NCBI GenBank assembly: GCA_031279675.1
Contig: JAITIB010000120.1
Span: 1 to 26,296 of the forward strand
Reading direction: 5' to 3'
DNA length: 26,296 nucleotides
Origin: Puniceicoccales bacterium
GTDB taxonomy: Bacteria; Verrucomicrobiota; Verrucomicrobiia; Opitutales; UBA953
Shown here one piece after another: positions 1 through 7,263 of this stretch. The position numbers and the translations under genes are program-made. Position 1 is the stretch's first letter, and every line of letters begins with the position of its first letter. A model generated the notes under the pieces. The model did no database searches. It was not told the origin of the DNA and saw only the letters and a program-made list of their open reading frames with translations.

Positions 1-119
1 CTGAGGGTCTGGTATTTTTTCTCAATGGCGTTGATTTGGCGGACGATGGGCAGGCACTGCTTGACGAAACGGCGGTGGTGGCGTCCGGCAAAAATTTTGA
101 GGAGCGAAAAAAGGGACAT
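1..119 (-). CDS. secA: Protein translocase subunit SecA, N-terminal 39 residues (runs off window)
   Basis: The minus strand reads an ATG at 119 followed by an open frame to the window edge. The peptide begins MSLFSLLKIFAGRHHRR and continues with a VRQINAIEKKYQTL-type stretch. That matches the SecA amino terminus, where a basic 'KIFG.R..R' segment is followed by a helix containing 'INA.E..Y..LSD'. SecA is the ATPase that drives preproteins through SecYEG at the inner membrane. Only the first 39 codons are present, so neither the Walker motifs nor the C-terminal zinc site can be checked. No clear Shine-Dalgarno precedes the start. The gene is divergent from the LptC/LptA-like gene, with about 70 bp between the two starts. 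The identification rests on a short segment and on family knowledge. Confidence 0.7.
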   Translation of the reverse strand, partial: MSLFSLLKIFAGRHHRRFVKQCLPIVRQINAIEKKYQTL

Positions 120-191
120 AGGGTGGCGCAGGGTGGGATGTTTTGAGGGAGGGGCAAATTAAAACTAAGGTTTTGGCTTGGAGCGGGGCGG

Positions 192-2738
192 TTGAGTTTT
201 AATTTCCGCCGCAAGATGCGAAGTTTTTTCTGTGTTGCGGGGATTTTGTTGCTGGCCTCGGGCGTTGTGTCCGGAACGACCTCGTCCACGAAAAAGGGGG
301 TGCGGGTGGGTGTGGCCGAGGAGGTGTTTTTTGCGGGCTTTGACAAGGTTGATGGCGCGCGTGCGTGGGAGCTCAGTGCGGCGTCGGCCACTTCGGAAAA
401 GGCCACCCTGACTTCCGCGGACGATGTCGATGTGTGGCATTTGCGCGGTGTCGAGCTCCGCAGTTATACGCGTGGCAGCCTTTTTGCGATCCTTCACACG
501 GATGAGTGCCGTTATGACAAGTCCCTCGACACTGTTTCCTCCCCCGTGGAGCTGAGTCTGCGCAGCGACGTTTTTACCGCCACGGGGCGCGATTGGAGTT
601 GGACCCGCCATGCCGCTGGCGAGCGTCTCCATGTGCGCCAGAACGTGGCCGTTGCCCTCACCGGGACGGCGCGTCGCGGCGCCGTTCACATTTTCAGCCA
701 GAGTCTTCAGACGGACATCCAGCGCGATGGCGCCGCCGTGCTCACTTTTTCCGGAAAGGTCCACGTCGTCATGGAGCCCGCTCCCCGGCGCGACGCGGGC
801 AGGTCTGGGACGGACACCATACTCGACAGCGATGCGCTTGTCGTCCACCTGCGCACCCGTGCCGCCGTCGCCGCGGACGAGCCCGGAGGCGCCCTTGCCA
901 TTGTCGCCACCGCTCCCGCGGCGTCCTCCGGCCCTGGCGCGCACGCTGACGCGCTTGAGGAAATCAACGCCACCGGCAATGTCCGCCTTCAGGGCGAGGG
1001 CCGTCACATGAGTGGCGACCGCATCCGTTACCAGCACAAGCCAGGAGTCTATACTCTTTCCGGAAAAGTCCTCGTTACCGATCCCGCGCAAGGCATCAAT
1101 GTCACCGGGGACGAAATCATTTACCACGACCGCGAGGGCGCCGGGAAAAGAATCGAAGTCCGGCACCATTCCGGCAGCCCGCCCGTCACATTGGTCCTCC
1201 CCAGTTTCATCCTCCGGCAGAACAGCGCCTCCGGCTGGGATGGGCAAAGGACGGCCCGCATTACCGCCGACCTCCTCTCCATCGAGTTGCACGACACGCT
1301 CAACCGCATCGAGATGCGCGGCAATGTCCACGCCCGCGACGAGCGCTTCACGCTGAACTCCGAACGCCTCCTCGTGGAAACACCCCACACGTTGACGACG
1401 ACGCTCTTTGGCGACGTTGACAAAAGCAAGGCCAGCGTCAACCAGGTCATCGCCGAGGGCAGCGTTGTCGCCGATTACGACGGGCGGATCCTCCGGTGCG
1501 TCAAGGCGCACATCGAGCCCGGCCCCCAGCGCATCACCCTCTCCGGCACCCCCACCGTGCAGGCCGCCCAGGACGTGCATCTCGGTGGTTACCGCATCGT
1601 CCTCCACATGGACGACCGGCGGCAGCAACGCACCGTTCACGTCGAATCCACCCCCGCCGGGCACGAGCCGCGTCAACGCGTCCACGTCACCCTCCCGCCG
1701 CTTAAGTCCCTTGCCGCGCCGCGCACCGCAGCTGCCGCCCCCAAAAGGACGAGCATCCAGAGCGACCATCTCACGATGACCGAAAAAACCGGACACATGG
1801 CCGAGCTCGATTTCACCGGCGAAGTCACCCTCGCCGCCTTTCAGCTCACCGCGCAATGCGACCGGCTCGGCATTCTTGCCGACATCCAGCCCTTGCCCGC
1901 CGGCGCCGCCAAGGAAGCGCCCGCCGTCTCCATTTCCCGCATCCACAACGTGACCGCGATCGGGCACGTCCGGTTGGACACCCCCGCCTATGCCGCCCAA
2001 GGCGGCAAAGCCGTCATCCACCCCCGTGTCGCCCTCAGGGAGCAAACCCCGCGCGATGATAACGGACTCGATGGCAACGAACCTCAATACCTTGCCCTCA
2101 CCCCCCACGACAGCACTCCGGGCCAACGCCCCCGGCTCACGCTCCACCCCAAAACCGGCATGATGCCCGCCCCCATTTCCCCCCTCGCCCCGCCCTCGCC
2201 GCCCGCCGACGCACCCCTTCCCGCCGCCACCCCCGTGACAATCGACTGCGACCACATGGAAATTGTCGGCGGCGCCGCGCGCTCACGCTTTTACCTGAAC
2301 GGCAACATCGAGCTCAACGGCACCCAACTCAACGGGCACTGCAACAAGGTCGTGGGCCTCATCGAGCGCGCCGATCCCGCCGTCCCTTCCCCAAACCCAT
2401 CCGCCCTCCCGTCGTCCGAATACGAGATTGTGCGCATCACCGGCCATGACAAGGTCCAGCTCACCCTGCGCGGCAGCAAGGTCACCGCGCAAACATTCGA
2501 AATCCTCCCGCGGCAGCGCAAAATCCACCTCGCCGGAAATCCCCTCGTCGAGACCCAGGACGGAGTCCGCGCCAACCCCGGCAAACGCATCACCTACGAC
2601 TGGGCGACCCAAGGCTGGCAGATGGAAGGCGCCACCGCGGATGACGGCACCCCGCTCACACGCCCCACCATACGCATCCCGCTGCGCGGCGAATGGAACT
2701 TCCCGGCCACCCCCGCCGCCCCGCCCAAACCCCGGTGA
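192..2738 (+). CDS. Large fused LptC/LptA (OstA)-like periplasmic LPS-transport protein
   Basis: 848 residues from a TTG at 192, chosen because GGAG lies at 180-183, 8 nt upstream; an ATG at 216 (residue 9) is the alternative. Residues 9-28 form a Sec signal peptide with a hydrophobic core FFCVAGILLLASGVVS. Residues about 46-157 resemble LptC: a 'W.LRGVELRSY' strand, a short strand-turn pattern, and a 'GRDWSW' segment. The rest has repeated OstA/LptA-like blocks marked by G-N/H/S-V/I strands near residues 262 (ATGNVRL), 376 (MRGNVHA), 423 (EGSVVA), 590 (IGHVRL) and 703 (LNGNIEL). Proline-rich linkers separate the blocks. Normal LptC and LptA are each about 180-190 residues, so this is a several-fold fusion or expansion. 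The family role is to carry lipopolysaccharide across the periplasm from LptBFG to LptDE. Codon use becomes progressively C-rich toward the 3' end. No lptB follows. Confidence 0.7.
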   Translation: MSFNFRRKMRSFFCVAGILLLASGVVSGTTSSTKKGVRVGVAEEVFFAGFDKVDGARAWELSAASATSEKATLTSADDVDVWHLRGVELRSYTRGSLFAILHTDECRYDKSLDTVSSPVELSLRSDVFTATGRDWSWTRHAAGERLHVRQNVAVALTGTARRGAVHIFSQSLQTDIQRDGAAVLTFSGKVHVVMEPAPRRDAGRSGTDTILDSDALVVHLRTRAAVAADEPGGALAIVATAPAASSGPGAHADALEEINATGNVRLQGEGRHMSGDRIRYQHKPGVYTLSGKVLVTDPAQGINVTGDEIIYHDREGAGKRIEVRHHSGSPPVTLVLPSFILRQNSASGWDGQRTARITADLLSIELHDTLNRIEMRGNVHARDERFTLNSERLLVETPHTLTTTLFGDVDKSKASVNQVIAEGSVVADYDGRILRCVKAHIEPGPQRITLSGTPTVQAAQDVHLGGYRIVLHMDDRRQQRTVHVESTPAGHEPRQRVHVTLPPLKSLAAPRTAAAAPKRTSIQSDHLTMTEKTGHMAELDFTGEVTLAAFQLTAQCDRLGILADIQPLPAGAAKEAPAVSISRIHNVTAIGHVRLDTPAYAAQGGKAVIHPRVALREQTPRDDNGLDGNEPQYLALTPHDSTPGQRPRLTLHPKTGMMPAPISPLAPPSPPADAPLPAATPVTIDCDHMEIVGGAARSRFYLNGNIELNGTQLNGHCNKVVGLIERADPAVPSPNPSALPSSEYEIVRITGHDKVQLTLRGSKVTAQTFEILPRQRKIHLAGNPLVETQDGVRANPGKRITYDWATQGWQMEGATADDGTPLTRPTIRIPLRGEWNFPATPAAPPKPR

Positions 2739-2793
2739 ACCCTCGCAAAAACGGCGTTGAAACTCCCGCCCCTCCTTGTTCCTAATCAACCCC

Positions 2794-4350
2794 GTGAAAA
2801 AAAATCCGGACAGCCGCCTCCTCGCAAAAACCCTCTTCCCCCTAAGCCTCGCCCTCGCCGCGCTGCTCCACACCGCGTGCGCCACCGAATACAGCCTCGT
2901 TGAGGCGGACACCCCCTACAGCCGGAGCTACGCCGTCGTCGTCTCCAAAGCCACTTACGCCGACCCCGCATGGCGCAACGTTGCCGATACCCTCGTGCGC
3001 AAGCACAACGCCACCCTCATCCAGCACGAAGGCACCCCTGACAACGCCCGCGCCGACCTCGCGCGCCACCTCGCGCGCCACACCGCCTTTGTCGCCACCC
3101 CCGACGAGTGCGGACGCAGCTACATCGCCCGCGTGCACCGCCTCACTCGCCAGCTCGACGACGACCCCTGGCTCGACACCCAGTGGGGCGTCATCACGGG
3201 CGCCACCCCCGCCGCCGCCCTCCGTCTCGTTACCGAAAGCGTGCAACCGTTCGAAATCAAAAAAGCCCTCGCCACCACCCACCTCAACGAAACCCTTTTC
3301 GACGAATACTTTCTCCTCTCCGACAGCCCCGACCCCGCCGGCGCATGGACATGGAAAAAGCCCGACGGCACCGTGCAACGCGGCGTCAACAACCTTGGCA
3401 AAAACGACGCCCTCGTCTGGGCCGAGCACCTCGAAATGTCCCCCGACCTCATCGTCACCTCCTCCCACGGCTTTGAGAACGGCGTCGAAATGCCCCTCCC
3501 CCTCCGCCGAGGCATCATCCGCGTCTTCGCCGGCAAGCTCTACCCCTTCGCCGACCCACGCCAGACCATCCCGCCCGCTAACGCCACTCCCATCGCCCCC
3601 ACGCCCAACCCCAAGGTCTATTTCCCCGTCGGCAACTGCCTCGTCGGCCACGTCAACGCCCCCGAATGCATGGTCACCACCATGATGTCCCGCTACGGCG
3701 TCAACCAACTCGCCGGATACACCGTCAACACCTGGTTCGGGCGCGCCGCCTGGGACATGCTCGCCCAATGGCAGACCCTCCCCGGACGCAACAGCTTCAG
3801 CGAAAGCTTCTTCTTCAACCAACAGCACCTCCTCCACGACATCGCCGCCATCGACCCCAACGCCCTCGCCTACAACCCCCGGCTCGGACCCGGCCCCGTC
3901 GAACTCCGCGGACACCTCCTCGACATGGTCGCCGCCAAACTCAAGTTCGACCCCCGCCGCATCCGCAACCGCGGCAAAGACCCCGACTACCAACTCGCCG
4001 GCCTCCTCTGGGACCGCGACACCCTCGCCTTCTACGGCGACCCCGCATGGCGCGCCACCCTCAACCACGAAAAAGAACCCCGCTTCCTGCGCACCCACCT
4101 CCACTCCCGCGGCGACACCCATACCCTCACCCTCACCATCGCCAACGCCCCCGCCGCCGCCCAAAACACCACCCCCATCGGCATCCCCCTCACCACACGC
4201 ATCAAAAACATCAAACTCCTCGAAGGCCACGCCCACGCCCCCATCATCGCCGACAACTTCATCCTCATCCTCAAACCCCAACCCCAGCCCAACCAGGAAA
4301 CCATCACCCTCAAATTCACCGCCGACCCCATCCAACCTCCCTCCAACTAA
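2794..4350 (+). CDS. Secreted or lipoprotein-like protein with clan CD (C25/caspase-like) His/Cys pattern
   Basis: 518 residues from a GTG at 2794, chosen because the KKN..R n-region and hydrophobic core LFPLSLALAALL make a normal signal peptide. A TTG at 2776 is possible but adds six residues before the basic n-region. HTAC follows the core; it is not a canonical lipobox, so lipidation is uncertain. The mature part starts with a strand-like AVVVSKATYAD segment. It then has DLIVTSSHG with His225, and about 57 residues later VYFPVGNC with Cys282. This spacing, a strand ending in HG and a later strand ending in C, is how clan CD cysteine peptidases (gingipain C25, caspases) place their catalytic dyad. 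I infer a C25-like fold; no family name is certain. A beta-rich tail of about 100 residues follows. The gene sits 55 bp after the LptC/LptA-like gene and 31 bp before grpE. Its wobble positions are almost all C. Confidence 0.65.
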   Translation: MKKNPDSRLLAKTLFPLSLALAALLHTACATEYSLVEADTPYSRSYAVVVSKATYADPAWRNVADTLVRKHNATLIQHEGTPDNARADLARHLARHTAFVATPDECGRSYIARVHRLTRQLDDDPWLDTQWGVITGATPAAALRLVTESVQPFEIKKALATTHLNETLFDEYFLLSDSPDPAGAWTWKKPDGTVQRGVNNLGKNDALVWAEHLEMSPDLIVTSSHGFENGVEMPLPLRRGIIRVFAGKLYPFADPRQTIPPANATPIAPTPNPKVYFPVGNCLVGHVNAPECMVTTMMSRYGVNQLAGYTVNTWFGRAAWDMLAQWQTLPGRNSFSESFFFNQQHLLHDIAAIDPNALAYNPRLGPGPVELRGHLLDMVAAKLKFDPRRIRNRGKDPDYQLAGLLWDRDTLAFYGDPAWRATLNHEKEPRFLRTHLHSRGDTHTLTLTIANAPAAAQNTTPIGIPLTTRIKNIKLLEGHAHAPIIADNFILILKPQPQPNQETITLKFTADPIQPPSN

Positions 4351-4381
4351 CCCCCATTTCATAACCACCACCAACACCATC

Positions 4382-4915
4382 ATGACCACCGACGCCACCT
4401 CACCCGAGCCCACACCCGACACCACCCAGCACACACCCGACCCCACCCCCGCGCCCGAACCCGACCCCCACGCACTCCAGACCGAGAACGCCCGCCTCCA
4501 CGAACACTACGCACGCGCCCTCGCCGACCTCGACAACTACCGCCGCCGCGTCGCACGCGAAAAAGAAGAACTCCGCAAATACGCCATCCAAGCCCTCCTT
4601 GAAGACCTCATCCCCATGCTCGACACCCTCACCCTCGGCCTCGCCACCGCACAACAACACCCCTCCGCCCAAGCCATCACAGACGGATTCAAAATGGTCG
4701 CCGACCAACTCAAACTCACCCTCCAACAACACGGACTCCAGGAAATCAACCCCCTCGGCGAACCCTTCGACCCCAACGCCCACGAAGCCCTCGGACAAAA
4801 CCCCCACGACACCCTCCCCGAAAACCACATCACCCACGTCCACCGCATCGGCTACCGCCTCCACGACCGCCTCGTCCGCCCCGCCAGCGTCCTCCTCTCC
4901 ACAGGCCCCCAATAA
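4382..4915 (+). CDS. grpE: Nucleotide exchange factor GrpE
   Basis: 177 residues. GrpE releases ADP from DnaK and so resets the Hsp70 cycle in the cytoplasm. The first 30 residues are a disordered Thr/Pro/Glu-rich tail. Residues about 32-75 form the long dimerising helix (ALADLDNYRRRVAREKEELRKYA). The C-terminal beta domain carries the family signature: a PFDPNAHEAL segment followed by a VHRIGYRLHDRLVRPASV segment. Length is typical. The ATG at 4382 is the only sensible start, though no Shine-Dalgarno is present. dnaJ follows after 38 bp, giving the usual grpE-dnaJ pairing; dnaK is not in this window. I see no CIRCE-type inverted repeat upstream. Confidence 0.96.
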   Translation: MTTDATSPEPTPDTTQHTPDPTPAPEPDPHALQTENARLHEHYARALADLDNYRRRVAREKEELRKYAIQALLEDLIPMLDTLTLGLATAQQHPSAQAITDGFKMVADQLKLTLQQHGLQEINPLGEPFDPNAHEALGQNPHDTLPENHITHVHRIGYRLHDRLVRPASVLLSTGPQ

Positions 4916-4953
4916 CCCCAAACGAACAACAACATCCACCACCACCACCGCAC

Positions 4954-6090
4954 ATGGCAGACGACTACTACACACTCCTCGGCATCGAACGCAACGCCGC
5001 CCCCGACGACATCAAAAAAGCCTACCGCAAACAGGCCATGAAATACCACCCCGACCGCAACCCGGGCGACAAAACCGCGGAGGAAAACTTCAAAAAAGTC
5101 TCCCACGCCTACGAAATCCTCTCCGATCCCAAAAAACGCGCCACCTACGACCAATACGGCCCCGACGCCTTCGAAAACACCCGCGGCCCACGCGGCGCCG
5201 GCGGCTTTCACGACCCCATGGACATCTTCCAGCAATTCTTCCGCGGCGCCACCGGCGGCAACGGCATCTTCGACGAGTTTTTTGGCCAAGGAGGCGCCGC
5301 TGGCACGGATTCCAACCAAGGCGACGACCTCCGCTATGACATCCAAATCACCCTCGAAGAAGCCGCCACCGGCATCGAAAAACCCGTCCAATACCGCCGC
5401 CACACCCACTGCCCCACCTGCCACGGCACCGGCTCCGAACCCGGCGCCAAACGCAAACACTGCACCGCCTGCAAAGGCACCGGCAGCATCTTCCACTCCC
5501 AAGGCTTCTTCTCCATCCGCCAACCCTGCTCCAAATGCTCCGGCACAGGCAGCACCAACGACCGCCCCTGCAAAAAATGCTCCGGCGACGGACTCCTCGT
5601 CGAGCAACACACCGTCACCGTCAAAATCCCGCCCGGCGTCCACACCGGGAACAAACTCCGCTCCAGCTCCAACGGCTCCGCAGGCCCCAACGGCGGCCCC
5701 CACGGCGACCTCTACATCCTCATCCACGTCGCCGAACACGAACTCTACGAACGCCACGGCGACGACCTCCACTGCACCATCCCCATAAAATTCACCCTCG
5801 CCGCCCTCGGCGGCACCGTCGAAGTCCCCACCCTCGGCGGACGCGCCACCCTCAAAATCCCCCCCGGCACCGCCAACGGCACCACCTTTCGCCTCCGCGA
5901 CAAAGGCATGCCCAAACTGCGCACCCCGAACACCCACGGCGACCTCCTCGTTCGCGTCGAAATCGACGTCCCCAAAAAACTCAACACAGAACAACGCGAA
6001 AAACTCCAGGATTTCGCACGCGCCAGCGGCGACGACACCCATCCCGTCGCCGAATCCTGGACCGAAAAATTCCGCCGCTTCTTCAGCTGA
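4954..6090 (+). CDS. dnaJ: Chaperone protein DnaJ (Hsp40, type I)
   Basis: 378 residues, a full-length type I J-protein that stimulates DnaK ATPase and delivers unfolded clients. The J domain occupies residues about 4-70, with the essential HPD at 32-34 in KYHPDRNPGD. A Gly/Phe-rich linker follows (GGFHDPMDIFQQFF, FFGQGG). Four CxxCxGxG zinc-finger repeats lie between about 153 and 215: CPTCHGTG, CTACKGTG, CSKCSGTG and CKKCSGDG, the last a slight variant. The two C-terminal substrate-binding beta domains contain PPGVHTGNKLR and PPGTANGTTFRLRDKGMP. The gene follows grpE closely. Its stop at 6088-6090 lies 9 bp from the stop of an opposing transposase remnant, so IS insertion has eroded the sequence right up to the gene end without truncating it. 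Confidence 0.97.
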   Translation: MADDYYTLLGIERNAAPDDIKKAYRKQAMKYHPDRNPGDKTAEENFKKVSHAYEILSDPKKRATYDQYGPDAFENTRGPRGAGGFHDPMDIFQQFFRGATGGNGIFDEFFGQGGAAGTDSNQGDDLRYDIQITLEEAATGIEKPVQYRRHTHCPTCHGTGSEPGAKRKHCTACKGTGSIFHSQGFFSIRQPCSKCSGTGSTNDRPCKKCSGDGLLVEQHTVTVKIPPGVHTGNKLRSSSNGSAGPNGGPHGDLYILIHVAEHELYERHGDDLHCTIPIKFTLAALGGTVEVPTLGGRATLKIPPGTANGTTFRLRDKGMPKLRTPNTHGDLLVRVEIDVPKKLNTEQREKLQDFARASGDDTHPVAESWTEKFRRFFS

Positions 6091-6099
6091 GCGTTGCCG

Positions 6100-6266
6100 T
6101 CATGTGATAGAGAGCCCGATAAAGAGACACCTGATTCGAACTGCGGAGAGATAAGACTTGGCGTTTTTGGCGTAACTGGTGGCGATCCTACTCCAACTCT
6201 TCAGCTTTAGGAGCGCATTCTCCACCAGATGTCTCAGCTTACACCAATAGAGCAGTTGTGGAATAA
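6100..6266 (-). pseudogene. C-terminal remnant of a second IS5-family transposase
   Basis: The minus strand reads a frame ending at 6100 that contains KLRHLVENALLKLKSW, then a RIATSYAKNAKSY segment, and ends IRCLFIGLSIT. This is the conserved tail of IS5-family transposases, in which the catalytic Glu lies in 'HLVENAF..LK.WRRIATRY.K'. Nothing upstream of about residue 50 from the end survives. The frame runs straight into the left terminus of the neighbouring element at 6267. A GAGACACCTGATTCGAAC sequence at 6124-6141 overlaps the coding end and could belong to the remnant's own terminal repeat. The protein is distinct from the neighbouring transposase, so these are two different insertions. 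Confidence 0.65.
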
Positions 6267-7241
6267 GAGACTGTGCAAGCTTACGCGAGGTATTTGAGCT
6301 CAGTTGATGTAGAAGTTCCACAGACAGGCAGAGAGCAGGTTGAATTTGTCGTCGGCTTGGGGGAGTCGGTTGCGATATACGCCGGATGCGGCGTTGTAAG
6401 GTTTCATTCCGCCGATGCCATGTTCGACCACCACGCGTAACCCAGCGAGCAAGGTGTTCCATTCCTTTTGCGAGGTTTCCAGGGGACGCTTTTTTGTGCC
6501 TTTCCAAGGCAGGCATATGCCCGGATGTTTCAGACCTTGAAAGCCGCTGTCGGCAAGTATCGACACCTCGGGCGGGATGTGCGCAATTACCTGTCTTTGG
6601 TCGAGCAAACGCTTGTCGTGGCGGGCTCCGCTGTTTGCTCGGAGAAAGATACCCTATCCAGCGTTTTGCATCCACAATGACAATCGCCTTGCGTGTGTGT
6701 CTCTTCTTTTTCCCGGAGTAGTGTTTGCGCTGGGTCGTTTTTTTTTCTGCGCTGCGTGGGCCGCTCCGTTGCGTCGATCATCACTTCTACCGCCTGCGGA
6801 AAAGCCGCCGCGAACTCTTCCAGCGAGCGTATTTTGCGCTTGGGCAACAACTGTTTTTGGCCAAGCAGTTGTTCCAGAATAGGGAGAAGTTTATGCACCC
6901 AACGGCAGCACTCCGCGCTGTTGATGCCGCTGAAGATTCCCAGGACGTCGAAGCTTGGACAAACTTTCAGGTAGAACAGGATGAAGGCCAGTTTATGCCG
7001 TCCCGTCGGGATCAAGCTCTTTCTGCCAGCGCCGACTGCGCGCTCGCGATCTTTGCGGCTTGCAAGTTTTTCGATGTACAAAATCTCCATGCGCCCGGCC
7101 AATTCGTCGAACTTCTCGGAGCCCAAACCGAAGACGGCCTTCATGGTTCTCTCGTTTCTGAACATGCGCTCAAGTATTTGCATGCCCAAATGCCTGCCTC
7201 CTTCTCGGCTTCTTGGTAATGCCTATTTCCCAGCACGTCTC
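6267..7241 (-). mobile_element. IS5-family insertion sequence, about 975 bp
   Basis: The transposase reading frames at 6300-7189 are bracketed by imperfect terminal inverted repeats. The left end reads GAGACTGTGCAAGC from 6267. The right end, read inward on the minus strand from 7241, gives GAGACGTGCTGGG. They share GAGAC followed by GTGC, with one base difference in spacing. The 975-bp length fits the family. The repeats lie 33 bp from the transposase stop and 52 bp from its start. I see no convincing target-site duplication (TAA on the left, ACA on the right), so one flank may have been deleted or rearranged. The element sits between a second IS remnant and the 3' end of hsdM. Confidence 0.6.
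6300..7189 (-). pseudogene. IS5-family transposase (DDE), interrupted by two frame changes
   Basis: Three successive minus-strand frames together make one DDE transposase. Segment A starts at ATG 7189 and has the HTH-like part and first catalytic Asp in EVMIDATERPTQRRKK. After a run of nine A's (T's on the given strand, 6738-6746) the sense passes to a second frame reading TTQRKHYSGKKKRHTRKAIVIVDA and on to about YLSPSK. Near 6620-6640 it passes to a third frame, reading SGARHDKRLLDQRQ, then ILADSGFQG (second Asp) and VVEHGIGGMK (catalytic Glu), and ends at 6300. The A-run shift might be a slippage site, as known in some IS5 elements. The second shift has no such run, so the gene is probably dead. 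All three catalytic residues are otherwise conserved. Confidence 0.75.
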
Positions 7242-7263
7242 ACAAACACCTGCGTTGTCTTCG

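Noticed and set aside
165..2255. Long minus-strand open frame of about 696 codons
   Set aside because: It is Gly/Val/Ala/Asp-rich shadow sequence antisense to the LptC/LptA-like gene, produced by strongly C-biased wobble positions, and has no domain pattern.
2842..4446. Minus-strand open frame of 534 codons
   Set aside because: A Gly/Val/Glu-rich shadow of the C-rich gene at 2794-4350.
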